DNA from: Chloroflexota bacterium
GTDB taxonomy: Bacteria; Chloroflexota; Dehalococcoidia; E44-bin15
Reading direction: 5' to 3'
NCBI GenBank assembly: GCA_015222405.1
Contig: JADFVG010000085.1
Coordinates: 1-23,872, forward strand
Length of the DNA stretch: 23,872 bases
A program made the translations under genes and the position numbers. The notes under the pieces are model-generated. The model had not been told where the DNA came from and did not search any database. It worked only from the letters and a program-made list of their open reading frames with translations. Below are positions 14,279 to 22,306 of the stretch, piece after piece (the first letter of the stretch is position 1; each line of letters begins with the position of its first letter).

Positions 14279-15369
14279 CAACCTACCCTTGTCGCAATCA
14301 GATCCCCCATCTCCCTGGTGCCCACCTGCTTTTTGCCTTGCTCCATTATATCATAAGTGCGGTATCCCTGGTCTAAAACGTCGCTTACCGCCTTCTCCAC
14401 TGCCCCCGCTTCCTTCACCAGCCCCAGGGAGTAGCGCAGCATCATGGCCACGCTCATGATCATGGCGATGGGATTGACAATGTTCTGCCCCGCCCTTCTC
14501 GGGGCGCTGCCGTGAATCGGCTCGTAAAGGCCAAAGGTCCTTTCGCCTTCCTTTGGCACGCCGGCGAGGCTCGCCGATGGGAGCATCCCCATGGAGCCGA
14601 CGAGCATCGAGGCCTCATCGGTGAGGATGTCGCCAAACATGTTCTCGGTGACGATGACATCGAAATCGGCGGGGCGCTGGATGAGTCTCATGGCGCAGGC
14701 ATCGACCAGCATGTGCTGAAGCTCGACATCGGGATACTGGGCTGAGAGCTCGATGGCGATCTGGCGCCACAGCCGCGAAGACTCCAGGATATTGGCCTTG
14801 TCCACCGAGGCCAGCTTTTTTCTGCGGTTTCGTGCCAGCTCAAAGCCGACCTTCAGGATGCGCTCGATCTCCTTTTCCGAATAGGCCAGGGTATCCACCG
14901 CTTTCCTCCCTCTGGCCGTCTGCCACTGCTTCTTTGGCTTGCCGAAATAGAGACCGCCGGTGAGTTCCCGCACCACAATAAGATCAACGCCCCTGATAGT
15001 ATCTGGCTTTAATGTGGTGGAATCGAGGAGCATGGGCAGCACCTTGACCGGACGCAGATTGGCAAACAGCCTCAGCCCCTTTCTCAGGCCGAGAAGCCCG
15101 TCCTCGGGGCGCATTTTTGCCCTCGGGTCATCCCATTTCGGCCCCCCCACTGCCCCTAAGAGCACGGCATCGCTTTTTTCGCACTTTTTGAGCGTCTCTT
15201 CAGGCAGGGCGACCCCGTGGCGGTCGATGGCTATCCCGCCAATATCCCCCTCGTCGAAGGTGAATTCATGCCCGAACCTCCTGCCCACGGCCTCAAGAAC
15301 CTTTACCCCCTCGGCGGCAACCTCGGGACCGACGCCATCGCCGGGCAGCAGGGCGATGTCAAATTTCAC
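14278..15369 (-). CDS. leuB: 3-isopropylmalate dehydrogenase
   Basis: LeuB oxidatively decarboxylates 3-isopropylmalate to 2-oxoisocaproate with NAD and can also act on methylmalate from the citramalate route. The 363-aa protein has the family length. It starts with the nucleotide-fold segment IALLPGDGVGPEV, has GAVGGPKWDD and an Arg-rich substrate segment around LRKGLRLFANLRPVKV, and contains the signature TENMFGDILTDEASMLVGSM. The ATG overlaps the leuD stop (ATGA), so leuD and leuB are coupled. Confidence 0.96.
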   Translation of the reverse strand: MKFDIALLPGDGVGPEVAAEGVKVLEAVGRRFGHEFTFDEGDIGGIAIDRHGVALPEETLKKCEKSDAVLLGAVGGPKWDDPRAKMRPEDGLLGLRKGLRLFANLRPVKVLPMLLDSTTLKPDTIRGVDLIVVRELTGGLYFGKPKKQWQTARGRKAVDTLAYSEKEIERILKVGFELARNRRKKLASVDKANILESSRLWRQIAIELSAQYPDVELQHMLVDACAMRLIQRPADFDVIVTENMFGDILTDEASMLVGSMGMLPSASLAGVPKEGERTFGLYEPIHGSAPRRAGQNIVNPIAMIMSVAMMLRYSLGLVKEAGAVEKAVSDVLDQGYRTYDIMEQGKKQVGTREMGDLIATRVG

Positions 15370-15872
15370 CCTGACCTCCTCGCCTCTAAGATTCTTTTCG
15401 TATGTTCAATGAGCCCCCCTGCCGATATCAGCTCCAGCATGAAATCGGGGTAAGGCTCGGCCTGAAATAGCCTGTCTCTGGTAATGTTCCTGATCTCGCC
15501 GGTTTCCAGTTCCACCTCCAGGGTGTCTCCCGTCTCGCTCTCCTCTGCGGCCTGGGGGCATTCAAGGAGGGGGAGGCCGATGTTGATGGCGTTGCGAAAG
15601 AAGATGCGGGCGAAGCTCTTGGCGATGACGCAGGAGATGCCCGAGGCCTTGATGGCGATGGGGGCATGCTCCCGCGATGAGCCGCAGCCGAAATTGGTGC
15701 CGGCGACGATGATGTCGCCTTTTTCGACCTTCTGGGCAAATTCGCTATCGATACCTTCCATGCAGTGCTCCGCCAGCTCAGCAGGCTCGGTGAGGGTGAG
15801 ATAGACGCCGGGGATGATGACATCGGTATCAACATTAGCCCCATATTTGTGAACTTTGCCTCGTAGTTTCAA
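15366..15872 (-). CDS. leuD: 3-isopropylmalate dehydratase small subunit
   Basis: LeuD is the swivel-domain subunit that works with LeuC to isomerise 2- to 3-isopropylmalate and probably citramalate to methylmalate. At 168 aa it is the short archaeal/HacB-like type rather than the roughly 200-aa enterobacterial type. FGCGSSREHAPIAI contains the conserved Ser-Arg loop. The common PARYL near residue 20 reads PGVYL here (IIPGVYLTLTEP). The start is TTG with a strong AAGGAGG seven bases upstream. A truncated second copy of its 5' end lies at 16850-16936. leuD is separated from leuC by about 2 kb of inserted genes. Confidence 0.93.
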   Translation of the reverse strand: MKLRGKVHKYGANVDTDVIIPGVYLTLTEPAELAEHCMEGIDSEFAQKVEKGDIIVAGTNFGCGSSREHAPIAIKASGISCVIAKSFARIFFRNAINIGLPLLECPQAAEESETGDTLEVELETGEIRNITRDRLFQAEPYPDFMLELISAGGLIEHTKRILEARRSG

Positions 15873-15947
15873 GCTGTATCCTCCTTTTGAAAGTCCCCTG
15901 CCATCTGAGTTAACATTATCGGTGTAAGAGCAGTATCGAAATTCACT

Positions 15948-16829
15948 TCATTTTGCCCCTTCTGTTTGAGACAGGAAATCAACGGCAATCTGATTAAATT
16001 TCTCTGACTGTTCATCATGGGGACAATGCCCAGCTCGATCAAAAAACTCCAGGCGAGAAGTCTTTAAGATTTCGTGCATCTGTTGTCCCCTAGCAACGGG
16101 AATAGCTTTGTCTTGGCGACCCCATACAATCAGTATGGGCACATCCATCTCTCCTAGCCTGTGGGTCTCACTTGGCAACGTGTTGAAAAACTGCTTGCGT
16201 AGGATTTTCAGTAAGACCTCAGTGGTACCTTTAATCTTGTGAAAGCGGGTTGCATTCTCAAAGTAGTCATCAGTAATGAAGTGCTTGTCTATGAAGGTGG
16301 TCTTTAGCGTAGTCTTGCGCACGAAATTGGTGTTGAGGCCATAGGCAAACCCCCCTACCTTAGGCAAATTAGCTATCTTGCCCAACAAGGGTATGGGGTT
16401 AGGCAAACCTGCCGCGTCCACCAGAATAAGCTTGTTGACCCTCTCCCTGTGCTGGACGCAAAAGAGAATGGAGGTTCCGCCACCCATAGACTGCCCTACC
16501 AGAGAAGCCCTCTGAATATTGATAGCATCCATGAATTTAAGAAGTTGGTCAGCATATAGTGGATAGCCATAATCCATAGGCTCCCGAGTGCTATAGCCAA
16601 ATCCAAACAGGTCAAGGGCATAGACCTTAAATTTTTTGGCCAGGGCATCTATGTTTTTGTTCCACATATATGAATCGTAAAAGAACCCATGGATGAGAAT
16701 AACAGGGTCTCCTTCTCCCTTCTCGATATAGTGGGTAGAATAACCATTGAGATCGATGAATTTTCCCTGAGCGTATTTCTTAGCCCACTCATCTAGAGGT
16801 TGACTGTTCCACGCTATGAATTCTGCCAT
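15948..16829 (-). CDS. Alpha/beta-fold hydrolase
   Basis: This 293-aa protein is an alpha/beta hydrolase with a complete triad: nucleophile Ser114 in GQSMGGG, Asp240 in VWGRQDKAIPV and His268 in RAGHCPHDE. The oxyanion-hole motif HGFF is at 47-50. A cap of about 150-215 precedes the acid residue. There is no signal peptide, so it is cytoplasmic. Relatives include C-C bond hydrolases, esterases and haloperoxidase-like enzymes; the substrate cannot be assigned. The ATG has AAGGAAG upstream. It sits between leuD and a leuD remnant, and parts of it are more AT-rich than the leu genes (about 43% G+C by hand over 16261-16320), suggesting later insertion. No role in leucine synthesis is implied. Confidence 0.88.
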   Translation of the reverse strand: MAEFIAWNSQPLDEWAKKYAQGKFIDLNGYSTHYIEKGEGDPVILIHGFFYDSYMWNKNIDALAKKFKVYALDLFGFGYSTREPMDYGYPLYADQLLKFMDAINIQRASLVGQSMGGGTSILFCVQHRERVNKLILVDAAGLPNPIPLLGKIANLPKVGGFAYGLNTNFVRKTTLKTTFIDKHFITDDYFENATRFHKIKGTTEVLLKILRKQFFNTLPSETHRLGEMDVPILIVWGRQDKAIPVARGQQMHEILKTSRLEFFDRAGHCPHDEQSEKFNQIAVDFLSQTEGAK

Positions 16830-16849
16830 TTTTAGCTTCCTTTTGATTA

Positions 16850-16936
16850 TTAAATATTTTGCCCGTAGCGAGCCGGGGTGATGGCGTCGGTATCGACATT
16901 AGCCCCGTATTTGTGAACTTTGCCTCGTAGTTTCAA
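16850..16936 (-). pseudogene. leuD remnant (5' fragment, 28 codons)
   Basis: The first 17 codons, MKLRGKVHKYGANVDTD, are identical in protein to leuD. The DNA differs from leuD at only three synonymous third positions over 51 bases. It continues AITPARYGQNI and stops. AITPARY is closer to the family consensus (IIPARYL) than the intact gene's IIPGVYL, so this may be a relic of a second or ancestral leuD rather than a plain copy. The TTG start overlaps the stop of the TIR-like gene (TTGA), so a 28-aa peptide could still be translated. The catalytic Ser-Arg loop is missing. The break falls just before the alpha/beta hydrolase. Confidence 0.85.
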
Positions 16937-17853
16937 GAGATGACCTCACTCCATTCAAAAAAGTTAATCTGTGTATAATCTCCCTCGAATTCCAGCTTGA
17001 AGGTCTTCGTTACGTGCTCGAAATTTTCAGAGACGATTAAATATGTTAGAAGATAGTTCCCCTTACCGAGCGGTCGTATACCATATTGGGAAGACGTACT
17101 TGGCCGATGATGAAATCTTATAATATCTTCCCCTCGAACGATCAAAAATGCATCAACCTCCGCTTCCCCCTTGGGCAGAATGTGCCTCTCAAATAATCCA
17201 GTCCCAGCCCAAACCAATTCAAATTTTCCTGGATCAATTTCCTCTCCTGAATCGAGGTTTTTGATTTTTGAGACATATGCTGCACAATTTCTAGCATGTT
17301 CATTCTGGTGATTATTCGACACCTGCAAATGATACCAATCTGCGAAATTGCCGTATTGATCCCTTACGTTAGGAACTACTCGGAGAAATTTGACAGATAG
17401 GTCTTTTCTCCAATCAGAGCGCCACTCTTTTGTGCTTTCTTCAAGGTGTACCAGTAAATCCTGTTTGCCGCTGAAGTAAATGGGGTTTGCTATCAGATGT
17501 TCTACAACACCTTCCCTAATTACCCCCTTTTCGTGAAATACTCTACTATCTATCTGAAGGAACGAAGCTATGGCGATTTCCTGATTCACGAACACAGAGC
17601 CTCTAAACTTGCCATCGTCTACTTCTTCTCTCCTAAAATCTATGAATACAGAGTATTCACTGTTTCTCAAGTGGCGGAAAATATTTTCTGTTAGTGCTTC
17701 TAAGCTATGGACTTCTTCTGCAAAGTAAGATATAAAGTGTCGCTCATCAAAGTACTGCTTACAAGCAAGACCGATTTGTTTCTCTTTTTCATTGCGTTGA
17801 CCGCAACCTATGAAGACCCTTGCGCGGGGTAGCTCCTCCCCCTTGTCCTTCAT
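16933..17853 (-). CDS. TIR-like protein with C-terminal beta-rich domain, unknown function
   Basis: The 306-aa protein has two parts. Residues about 10-135 look like a TIR-like or related nucleotide-binding Rossmann fold: strand RVFIGCGQR (12-20), ISYFAEEV (41-48), YSVFIDFR (67-74), and GSVFVNQEIAIASF (85-98), whose Ser86 and Glu92 match the TIR pattern Ser-x-Trp-x3-Glu loosely. Residues about 150-306 are strand-rich, with WYHLQVSN and a conserved-looking ARNCAAYVSKI, resembling a beta-sandwich. There is no signal peptide. The ATG has AGGGAG upstream and starts 11 bases after leuC. Sampled lines are about 40% G+C against over 70% in a line of leuC, indicating acquisition. NAD cleavage or defence is only a hypothesis. 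Confidence 0.6.
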   Translation of the reverse strand: MKDKGEELPRARVFIGCGQRNEKEKQIGLACKQYFDERHFISYFAEEVHSLEALTENIFRHLRNSEYSVFIDFRREEVDDGKFRGSVFVNQEIAIASFLQIDSRVFHEKGVIREGVVEHLIANPIYFSGKQDLLVHLEESTKEWRSDWRKDLSVKFLRVVPNVRDQYGNFADWYHLQVSNNHQNEHARNCAAYVSKIKNLDSGEEIDPGKFELVWAGTGLFERHILPKGEAEVDAFLIVRGEDIIRFHHRPSTSSQYGIRPLGKGNYLLTYLIVSENFEHVTKTFKLEFEGDYTQINFFEWSEVIS

Positions 17854-17864
17854 GATTTCTCCCT

Positions 17865-19127
17865 CTACTTTTTGTCCACTACCTCCTCCGGCCCCCCGAT
17901 CTGCCCCAGTATGGCGCTGGCGGCGGCGATTGCCGGGTTTGCCAGATAGACCTCCGACTTCGGGCTCCCCATGCGGCCGACAAAATTGCGGTTGGTGGTG
18001 GCGATGCAGCGCTCACCGGGGGCGAGAACCCCCATATGGAAGCCGCCGCAGGGGCCGCAGGTAGGCATGGTCACCGTAGCGCCGGCCTGGATGAAAGCCT
18101 CCACCAGCCCCTCCCGCAGTGCTTGAAGATAGACCTCCTGGGAGCCTGGGATGATGAGGCAGCGCACATCAGGGTGCACCTTGCGCCCCTTCAGCACCTC
18201 AGCCGCCAGCCGCAGGTCTTCGAGGCGTCCGTTGGTGCAACTGCCAATAACCGCCTGGTCGATCTTCACCTCACCCACCTCGCTTATCCCCTTGGTGTTG
18301 GAGGGCAGGTGAGGGAAGGCAACCTGAGGCTCGATGAGGGATACATCGTATTCTATGACCTTCGAATATTGGCTATCCTCGTCAGGCTCATAGACTTGGT
18401 AGGGACGCCTGGCACGCGACTTGACATATTCAACGGTCTTTTCGTCAGTTCGAAAGAGGCCCACCTTGGCCCCGGCCTCGATGGCCATATTGGCCATAGT
18501 GAAGCGACCGTCCATCGAAAGCTCAGCGATGGCTTCACCACAAAACTCCATTACGGCATATCGGGCGCCATCGACCCCGATGTCGCCGATGGTGTAGAGG
18601 ATGAGGTCCTTAGCAGTGACCCATTTTTTCGCCCTGCCGTGATAAACGAACTTTATAGTGGGAGGAACCTTCATCCATATCTCTCCAGTGGCCATAGCAC
18701 AGGCGATGTCGGTTGAGCCCATCCCGGTGGCAAAGGCGCCTAAGGCTCCGTAGGTGCAGGTGTGAGAATCAGCGCCCACAACTACATCCCCGGGCAGGAC
18801 CAACCCCTGTTCCGGCAACACCACATGCTCGATGCCGAATTTGCCACAATCGAGATAGACCAGCCCTTGCTGACGGGCGAAGTCCCGGAGGAGCTTCGCC
18901 TGCTCCGCAGCGAGGATGTCCTTTGCCGGCACGTTGTGATCTGTCACCATCACCACCCTTTGGGGGTCGAATACCGCTTTAATCCCCAGGCGCTCAAACT
19001 CCATGATGGCAATAGGCGCCGTTATATCATTGGCCATAACCAGGTCAACCCTGGCGCTGATAAATTCGCCAGGGCTGACCCTCTTTTTGCCACTATGGGC
19101 AGCGAGGATCTTTTCGGCTAGGGTCAT
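17865..19127 (-). CDS. leuC: 3-isopropylmalate dehydratase large subunit
   Basis: LeuC is the iron-sulfur subunit of isopropylmalate isomerase. The 420-aa length fits the archaeal/homoaconitase-like branch that pairs with short LeuD. The cluster ligands are Cys297 in GSCTNGRLEDL and Cys357 and Cys360 in TCGPCGG. GADSHTCTYGALGAFATGMGS (118-138) is the substrate-loop signature. The cluster makes it oxygen-sensitive, which fits an anaerobe. The ATG is two bases after the DUF3795 stop and has AAAGG upstream. leuD no longer follows directly. Confidence 0.95.
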   Translation of the reverse strand: MTLAEKILAAHSGKKRVSPGEFISARVDLVMANDITAPIAIMEFERLGIKAVFDPQRVVMVTDHNVPAKDILAAEQAKLLRDFARQQGLVYLDCGKFGIEHVVLPEQGLVLPGDVVVGADSHTCTYGALGAFATGMGSTDIACAMATGEIWMKVPPTIKFVYHGRAKKWVTAKDLILYTIGDIGVDGARYAVMEFCGEAIAELSMDGRFTMANMAIEAGAKVGLFRTDEKTVEYVKSRARRPYQVYEPDEDSQYSKVIEYDVSLIEPQVAFPHLPSNTKGISEVGEVKIDQAVIGSCTNGRLEDLRLAAEVLKGRKVHPDVRCLIIPGSQEVYLQALREGLVEAFIQAGATVTMPTCGPCGGFHMGVLAPGERCIATTNRNFVGRMGSPKSEVYLANPAIAAASAILGQIGGPEEVVDKK

Positions 19128-19129
19128 AC

Positions 19130-19528
19130 CTAAGCCTTTGCCTTTCTCAGCTTTCTCAGGATTTTGAGGTGCTCGTCCTTATGGCCCGGTTCGAGGAAGG
19201 TGAGCTTTTCACAGGACTCGAACTCATCGCATTGGGCACAGCTTTCGTAGCCTCGTTTGAGACAGCAGGTTCTTATCTTGCACCAGGGGGGCCCGCCGCC
19301 CTCGCGGCATCCCCCGCACCTGAGGCCGGCAAGGGCGTCAAGGGTCTTCTTGAAGGAGTCGTAGTCCCCCAAGAAAGGGATGGAGGGCCAGACCTGCTTT
19401 ATCTTTTCTGCCCTCATCGTCCTTCGCAGCCCCTTGGACGCCTCGCTTATCGTCTTGGTATAGCCAAAGCAACGGCTGCAATCGAGGCCGCAGTAAGCGA
19501 TGAGGGCATCAGTCTTTGCTTCCGCCAT
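19130..19528 (-). CDS. DUF3795 cysteine-rich protein
   Basis: This 132-aa cytoplasmic protein has 11 cysteines arranged as in DUF3795: AYCGLDCSRC (Cys13, 17, 20), CGGC (71-74), Cys83, Cys88, Cys89, and CAQCDEFESC (97-106). Zinc or iron-sulfur binding is likely, but the family has no established function to my knowledge. The ATG has AGGAG upstream, next to a short hairpin at 19539-19558. The gene is two bases from leuC, so it is certainly co-transcribed. Its presence between leuA and leuC raises the possibility of a role near the LeuC cluster, which is speculative. Confidence 0.85.
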   Translation of the reverse strand: MAEAKTDALIAYCGLDCSRCFGYTKTISEASKGLRRTMRAEKIKQVWPSIPFLGDYDSFKKTLDALAGLRCGGCREGGGPPWCKIRTCCLKRGYESCAQCDEFESCEKLTFLEPGHKDEHLKILRKLRKAKA

Positions 19529-19538
19529 CTTTCTTCTC

Positions 19539-19558
19539 CTGGTTTGCTTCCAAACCAG
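19539..19558 (-). other. Intercistronic hairpin before DUF3795
   Basis: On the minus strand CTGGTTTG pairs with CAAACCAG over eight bases around a GAAG tetraloop, directly after the 47-aa gene's stop. Its 3' arm shares the AG of the DUF3795 ribosome binding site. It may tune translation or protect the upstream message. It has no T-run. Confidence 0.55.
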
Positions 19559-19702
19559 CTAGTCGGTGGTGAGCAGCGTCACCAGAGCCAGTAGCAGAGC
19601 AACGAGGCTACACGAGAGGCTTGTCAGGATCAAGGCCAGGAGTATCTTGGCTGAGCGCTCCAGGCCCTCAAGGCGTCTCTCAACTTTTTTCTCTTCAGCC
19701 AT
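19559..19702 (-). CDS. 47-aa single-helix membrane protein, unknown
   Basis: This short gene fills the gap between leuA and DUF3795. It encodes MAEEKKVERRLEGLERSAK, then one long hydrophobic segment (about residues 19-44, ILLALILTSLSCSLVALLLA and onward), and ends TTD. The charged N-terminus looks like a short amphipathic or coiled helix and probably faces the cytoplasm. The ATG has a strong AGGAGG that overlaps the leuA stop region, seven bases before the start. This tight arrangement supports real translation. The family is not recognised. A helix-anchored adaptor or regulator is possible but unproven. Confidence 0.75.
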   Translation of the reverse strand: MAEEKKVERRLEGLERSAKILLALILTSLSCSLVALLLALVTLLTTD

Positions 19703-19711
19703 TCAGACCTC

Positions 19712-21229
19712 CTACTTCTTACCCTTAACCGCCAGCAGCCTGTTGAGGGCATTCATGTAGGCCTTGGCGCTGGCAACAATGATGTCGGTGGCGGCACCAC
19801 GCCCGGTGTAAACCTTGCCTTCGCTTTCTATCCTGATGGTCACCTCCCCGATGGCGTCAATTCCTTCGGTGATAGATTTGACACTGAACTCGGTGAGGAC
19901 GTTGGGCACGCCCACGATGCGATTGATGGCCTTGTAGATAGCGTCCACAGGCCCCGTCCCCAGAGCGGCATCGGCGACGACATTGCCCTCAGGGTCGATG
20001 AGCCTCACCGAGGCGGTAGGTACGCTACGGTCGCCACAGGAGACCTGAACCTGGTCTAGATGGTAGGTCTCGGATACGGTGCGCATCTCCTCGGCCACCA
20101 GGGACTCGAGGTCGCGGTCGGTTACCTCTTTCTTTTTGTCTGCCAGTTCCTTGAAGTCGGAGAAGGCACGATTTAGCTCCTCCTTGCTCAAGGTGTAGCC
20201 CAATTGCTCAAGCCTGGCTTTCAAGGCATGGCGCCCGCTATGCTTTCCCAGGACCAGAGCGCTGGATGGCAACCCTACGGTGCGGGCGTCCATGATCTCA
20301 TATGTGGTGGGCTCCTTGAGAATGCCATCCTGATGGATTCCCGACTCATGGCGGAAGGCATTTGCCCCGACCACTGCCTTGTTGGGCGGCACCGAAAAGC
20401 CGGTAAGCTCGCTCACCAGGCGGCTGGTTTTATAGATCTGGGTGGTGTCGATATTGGTGGTCAGGTTGAAGAAGTCCTTTCTGGTGCGGAGCGCCATCAC
20501 GATCTCCTCCATAGAGGCATTTCCCGCCCGCTCCCCAATGCCATTTATGGTGCATTCCACTTGCCTTGCGCCACAGGCAAGCGCAGCAACGCTGTTAGCC
20601 ACAGCAAGCCCCAGGTCATCGTGGCAATGAACGCTGACCACCGCCTTATCTATGTTGGGCACGTTGTCAAAGATGCCCCTGATCAGCCGGGAGAACTCCT
20701 CGGGAGTGGTGTAACCCACGGTATCGGGGATGTTCACCGTTGTTGCCCCGGCATCGATAGTAGCCTTCAGTATCTGATAGATGAACTCGGGACTGGTGCG
20801 AGTGGCATCCATGGGGGAGAACTCCACATCCTCAATATAGCCTTTGGCGCGGGCGACCATGGTGGCGGCAAGCTCAAGGATCTCCCCCCGCCCCATCCTG
20901 AGCTGATGGGTAAGGTGGATGTCAGAGCTGGAGAGGAAGACGTGAACTCGCCCCCTCTTTGCCTCCTTTATTGACTCCCAGGCGCGGTCCACCGCATCGG
21001 GATTGGCATGAGCCAGGGCGCAGATTATGGGCTCCCTCACCTCCTTGGCGATGAGGCGCACCGACTCGAAGTCGCCGGGGGAGGCGATGGGGAAGCCAGC
21101 CTCGATGACATCGACGCCCAGCTTCTCCAGTTGGTGGGCAATCTGGAGCTTCTCATCGAGGTTGAGGGTGGCCCCCGGTGCCTGCTCCCCATCCCTTAAT
21201 GTGGTGTCAAAGATTATCACCCGCTCCAT
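19712..21229 (-). CDS. leuA: 2-isopropylmalate synthase
   Basis: LeuA condenses acetyl-CoA with 2-oxoisovalerate, the first committed step to leucine. The 505-aa protein has FDTTLRDGEQAPGATL near the N-terminus, HCHDDLGLAVANS, NGIGERAGNASMEEI and a C-terminal allosteric domain (about 380-500) for leucine feedback. An in-frame start 60 bases upstream adds a non-conserved basic stretch. The ATG at 21229 is preferred because GGGAGG lies seven bases before it and the product begins MERVIIFDTTLRDG. The gene lies 69 bases after ilvC with no terminator between them. Confidence 0.95.
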   Translation of the reverse strand: MERVIIFDTTLRDGEQAPGATLNLDEKLQIAHQLEKLGVDVIEAGFPIASPGDFESVRLIAKEVREPIICALAHANPDAVDRAWESIKEAKRGRVHVFLSSSDIHLTHQLRMGRGEILELAATMVARAKGYIEDVEFSPMDATRTSPEFIYQILKATIDAGATTVNIPDTVGYTTPEEFSRLIRGIFDNVPNIDKAVVSVHCHDDLGLAVANSVAALACGARQVECTINGIGERAGNASMEEIVMALRTRKDFFNLTTNIDTTQIYKTSRLVSELTGFSVPPNKAVVGANAFRHESGIHQDGILKEPTTYEIMDARTVGLPSSALVLGKHSGRHALKARLEQLGYTLSKEELNRAFSDFKELADKKKEVTDRDLESLVAEEMRTVSETYHLDQVQVSCGDRSVPTASVRLIDPEGNVVADAALGTGPVDAIYKAINRIVGVPNVLTEFSVKSITEGIDAIGEVTIRIESEGKVYTGRGAATDIIVASAKAYMNALNRLLAVKGKK

Positions 21230-21298
21230 TTTTCGTCCTCCCTTTTTCGCCCTCCTAGCGGTTGGATGCTGCCCTCTACTATAAGCCACAAGTCCCCC

Positions 21299-22294
21299 TT
21301 ATTTACCCCCCAGCCAGGGCATCATCTCTCTCAGCTTTTTGCCCACTTCCTCGATCTCGTGCTCTGCCTCTATTCGCCTCATCAGGTTGAAGCTGGGGCG
21401 CCCTGCCTGATTCTCCAGGATCCATTCCCGGGCGAAGGTGCCATTCTGGATCTCCTCCAGGATGTCCCACATCTCCCCCCTGACCAGTTCATCAATAACC
21501 CTTGGCCCTCTGGTATAGTCGCCATATTCTGCGGTATCGCTCACCGAATAGCGCATGTAGCTCAAGCCCCCCTGATAAATGAGGTCCACGATGAGCTTGA
21601 GCTCATGGAGGCATTCGAAGTAGGCGATCTCAGGCTGATAGCCAGCCTCGACCAGGGTCTCAAAGGCTGCCTTTACCAGAGAGGTGATCCCACCGCAGAG
21701 CACCACCTGCTCCCCAAAGAGGTCGGTCTCGGTCTCCTCGGCGAAGGTGGTTTCCAGAACCCCGGCCTTGGTGCAGCCTACCCCCTTGGCATAGGCAAGG
21801 GCAATCTCCTTTGCCTTGCCCGAGGCGTCCTGATGGATGGCGACCAGTGCTGGGGCGCTTGAGCCCTCCTGATAAAGACGGCGCAACATGTGGCCCGGGC
21901 ACTTGGGCGCTATCATGGTGACATCGACTTCTGGAGGTGGGGTTATCTGCCCGTAGTGGATGTTGAAGCCGTGGGCAAACATGAGCATATTCCCTTTTTC
22001 AAGCCCCTTTTCAATGGAGCTGTAAAACACCGTGCGATGAAGCTGGTCGGGGACAAGCATCACGATTATATCCGATGCCTTTGCCACCTCGTCAGCGGTG
22101 GCTACCTTGAGCCCGGCCGCAGCGGCATCTCTCCATGGCGCGCTATCCTGGAGCTCGCCCACCATCACATCGCAGCCGCTCTCCTTGAGATTCAGGGAAT
22201 GGGCATGTCCCTGGCTGCCAAAGCCGATGACTCCGATTTTTTTGTCCTTTAGGAGGTCTAAATTTGCATCCTTGTCGTAGTAAATCTTGGCCAT
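21299..22294 (-). CDS. ilvC: Ketol-acid reductoisomerase (class I)
   Basis: IlvC rearranges and reduces acetolactate or acetohydroxybutyrate for valine and isoleucine synthesis. The 331-aa protein has the class I length, the Rossmann motif VIGFGSQGHAHSLNLKESG (22-40), and the knotted C-terminal domain with metal-site motifs KCPGH, ETTFAEETETDLFGEQ and ECLHELKLIVDLIYQGGL. The cofactor loop after strand 2 reads GELQDSAPW (46-54) where NADPH enzymes commonly have GLRxGSxSW, so cofactor preference may differ. The ATG at 22294 has AAGGGGG upstream; the preceding GTG is less likely. The gene is 12 bases after ilvN. Confidence 0.95.
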   Translation of the reverse strand: MAKIYYDKDANLDLLKDKKIGVIGFGSQGHAHSLNLKESGCDVMVGELQDSAPWRDAAAAGLKVATADEVAKASDIIVMLVPDQLHRTVFYSSIEKGLEKGNMLMFAHGFNIHYGQITPPPEVDVTMIAPKCPGHMLRRLYQEGSSAPALVAIHQDASGKAKEIALAYAKGVGCTKAGVLETTFAEETETDLFGEQVVLCGGITSLVKAAFETLVEAGYQPEIAYFECLHELKLIVDLIYQGGLSYMRYSVSDTAEYGDYTRGPRVIDELVRGEMWDILEEIQNGTFAREWILENQAGRPSFNLMRRIEAEHEIEEVGKKLREMMPWLGGK

Positions 22295-22306
22295 CACTCA
22301 ACCCCC

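Noticed and set aside
20204..20974. 256-codon plus-strand frame opposite leuA
   Set aside because: LeuA motifs are uninterrupted on the minus strand; the long opposite frame reflects high G+C codon structure.
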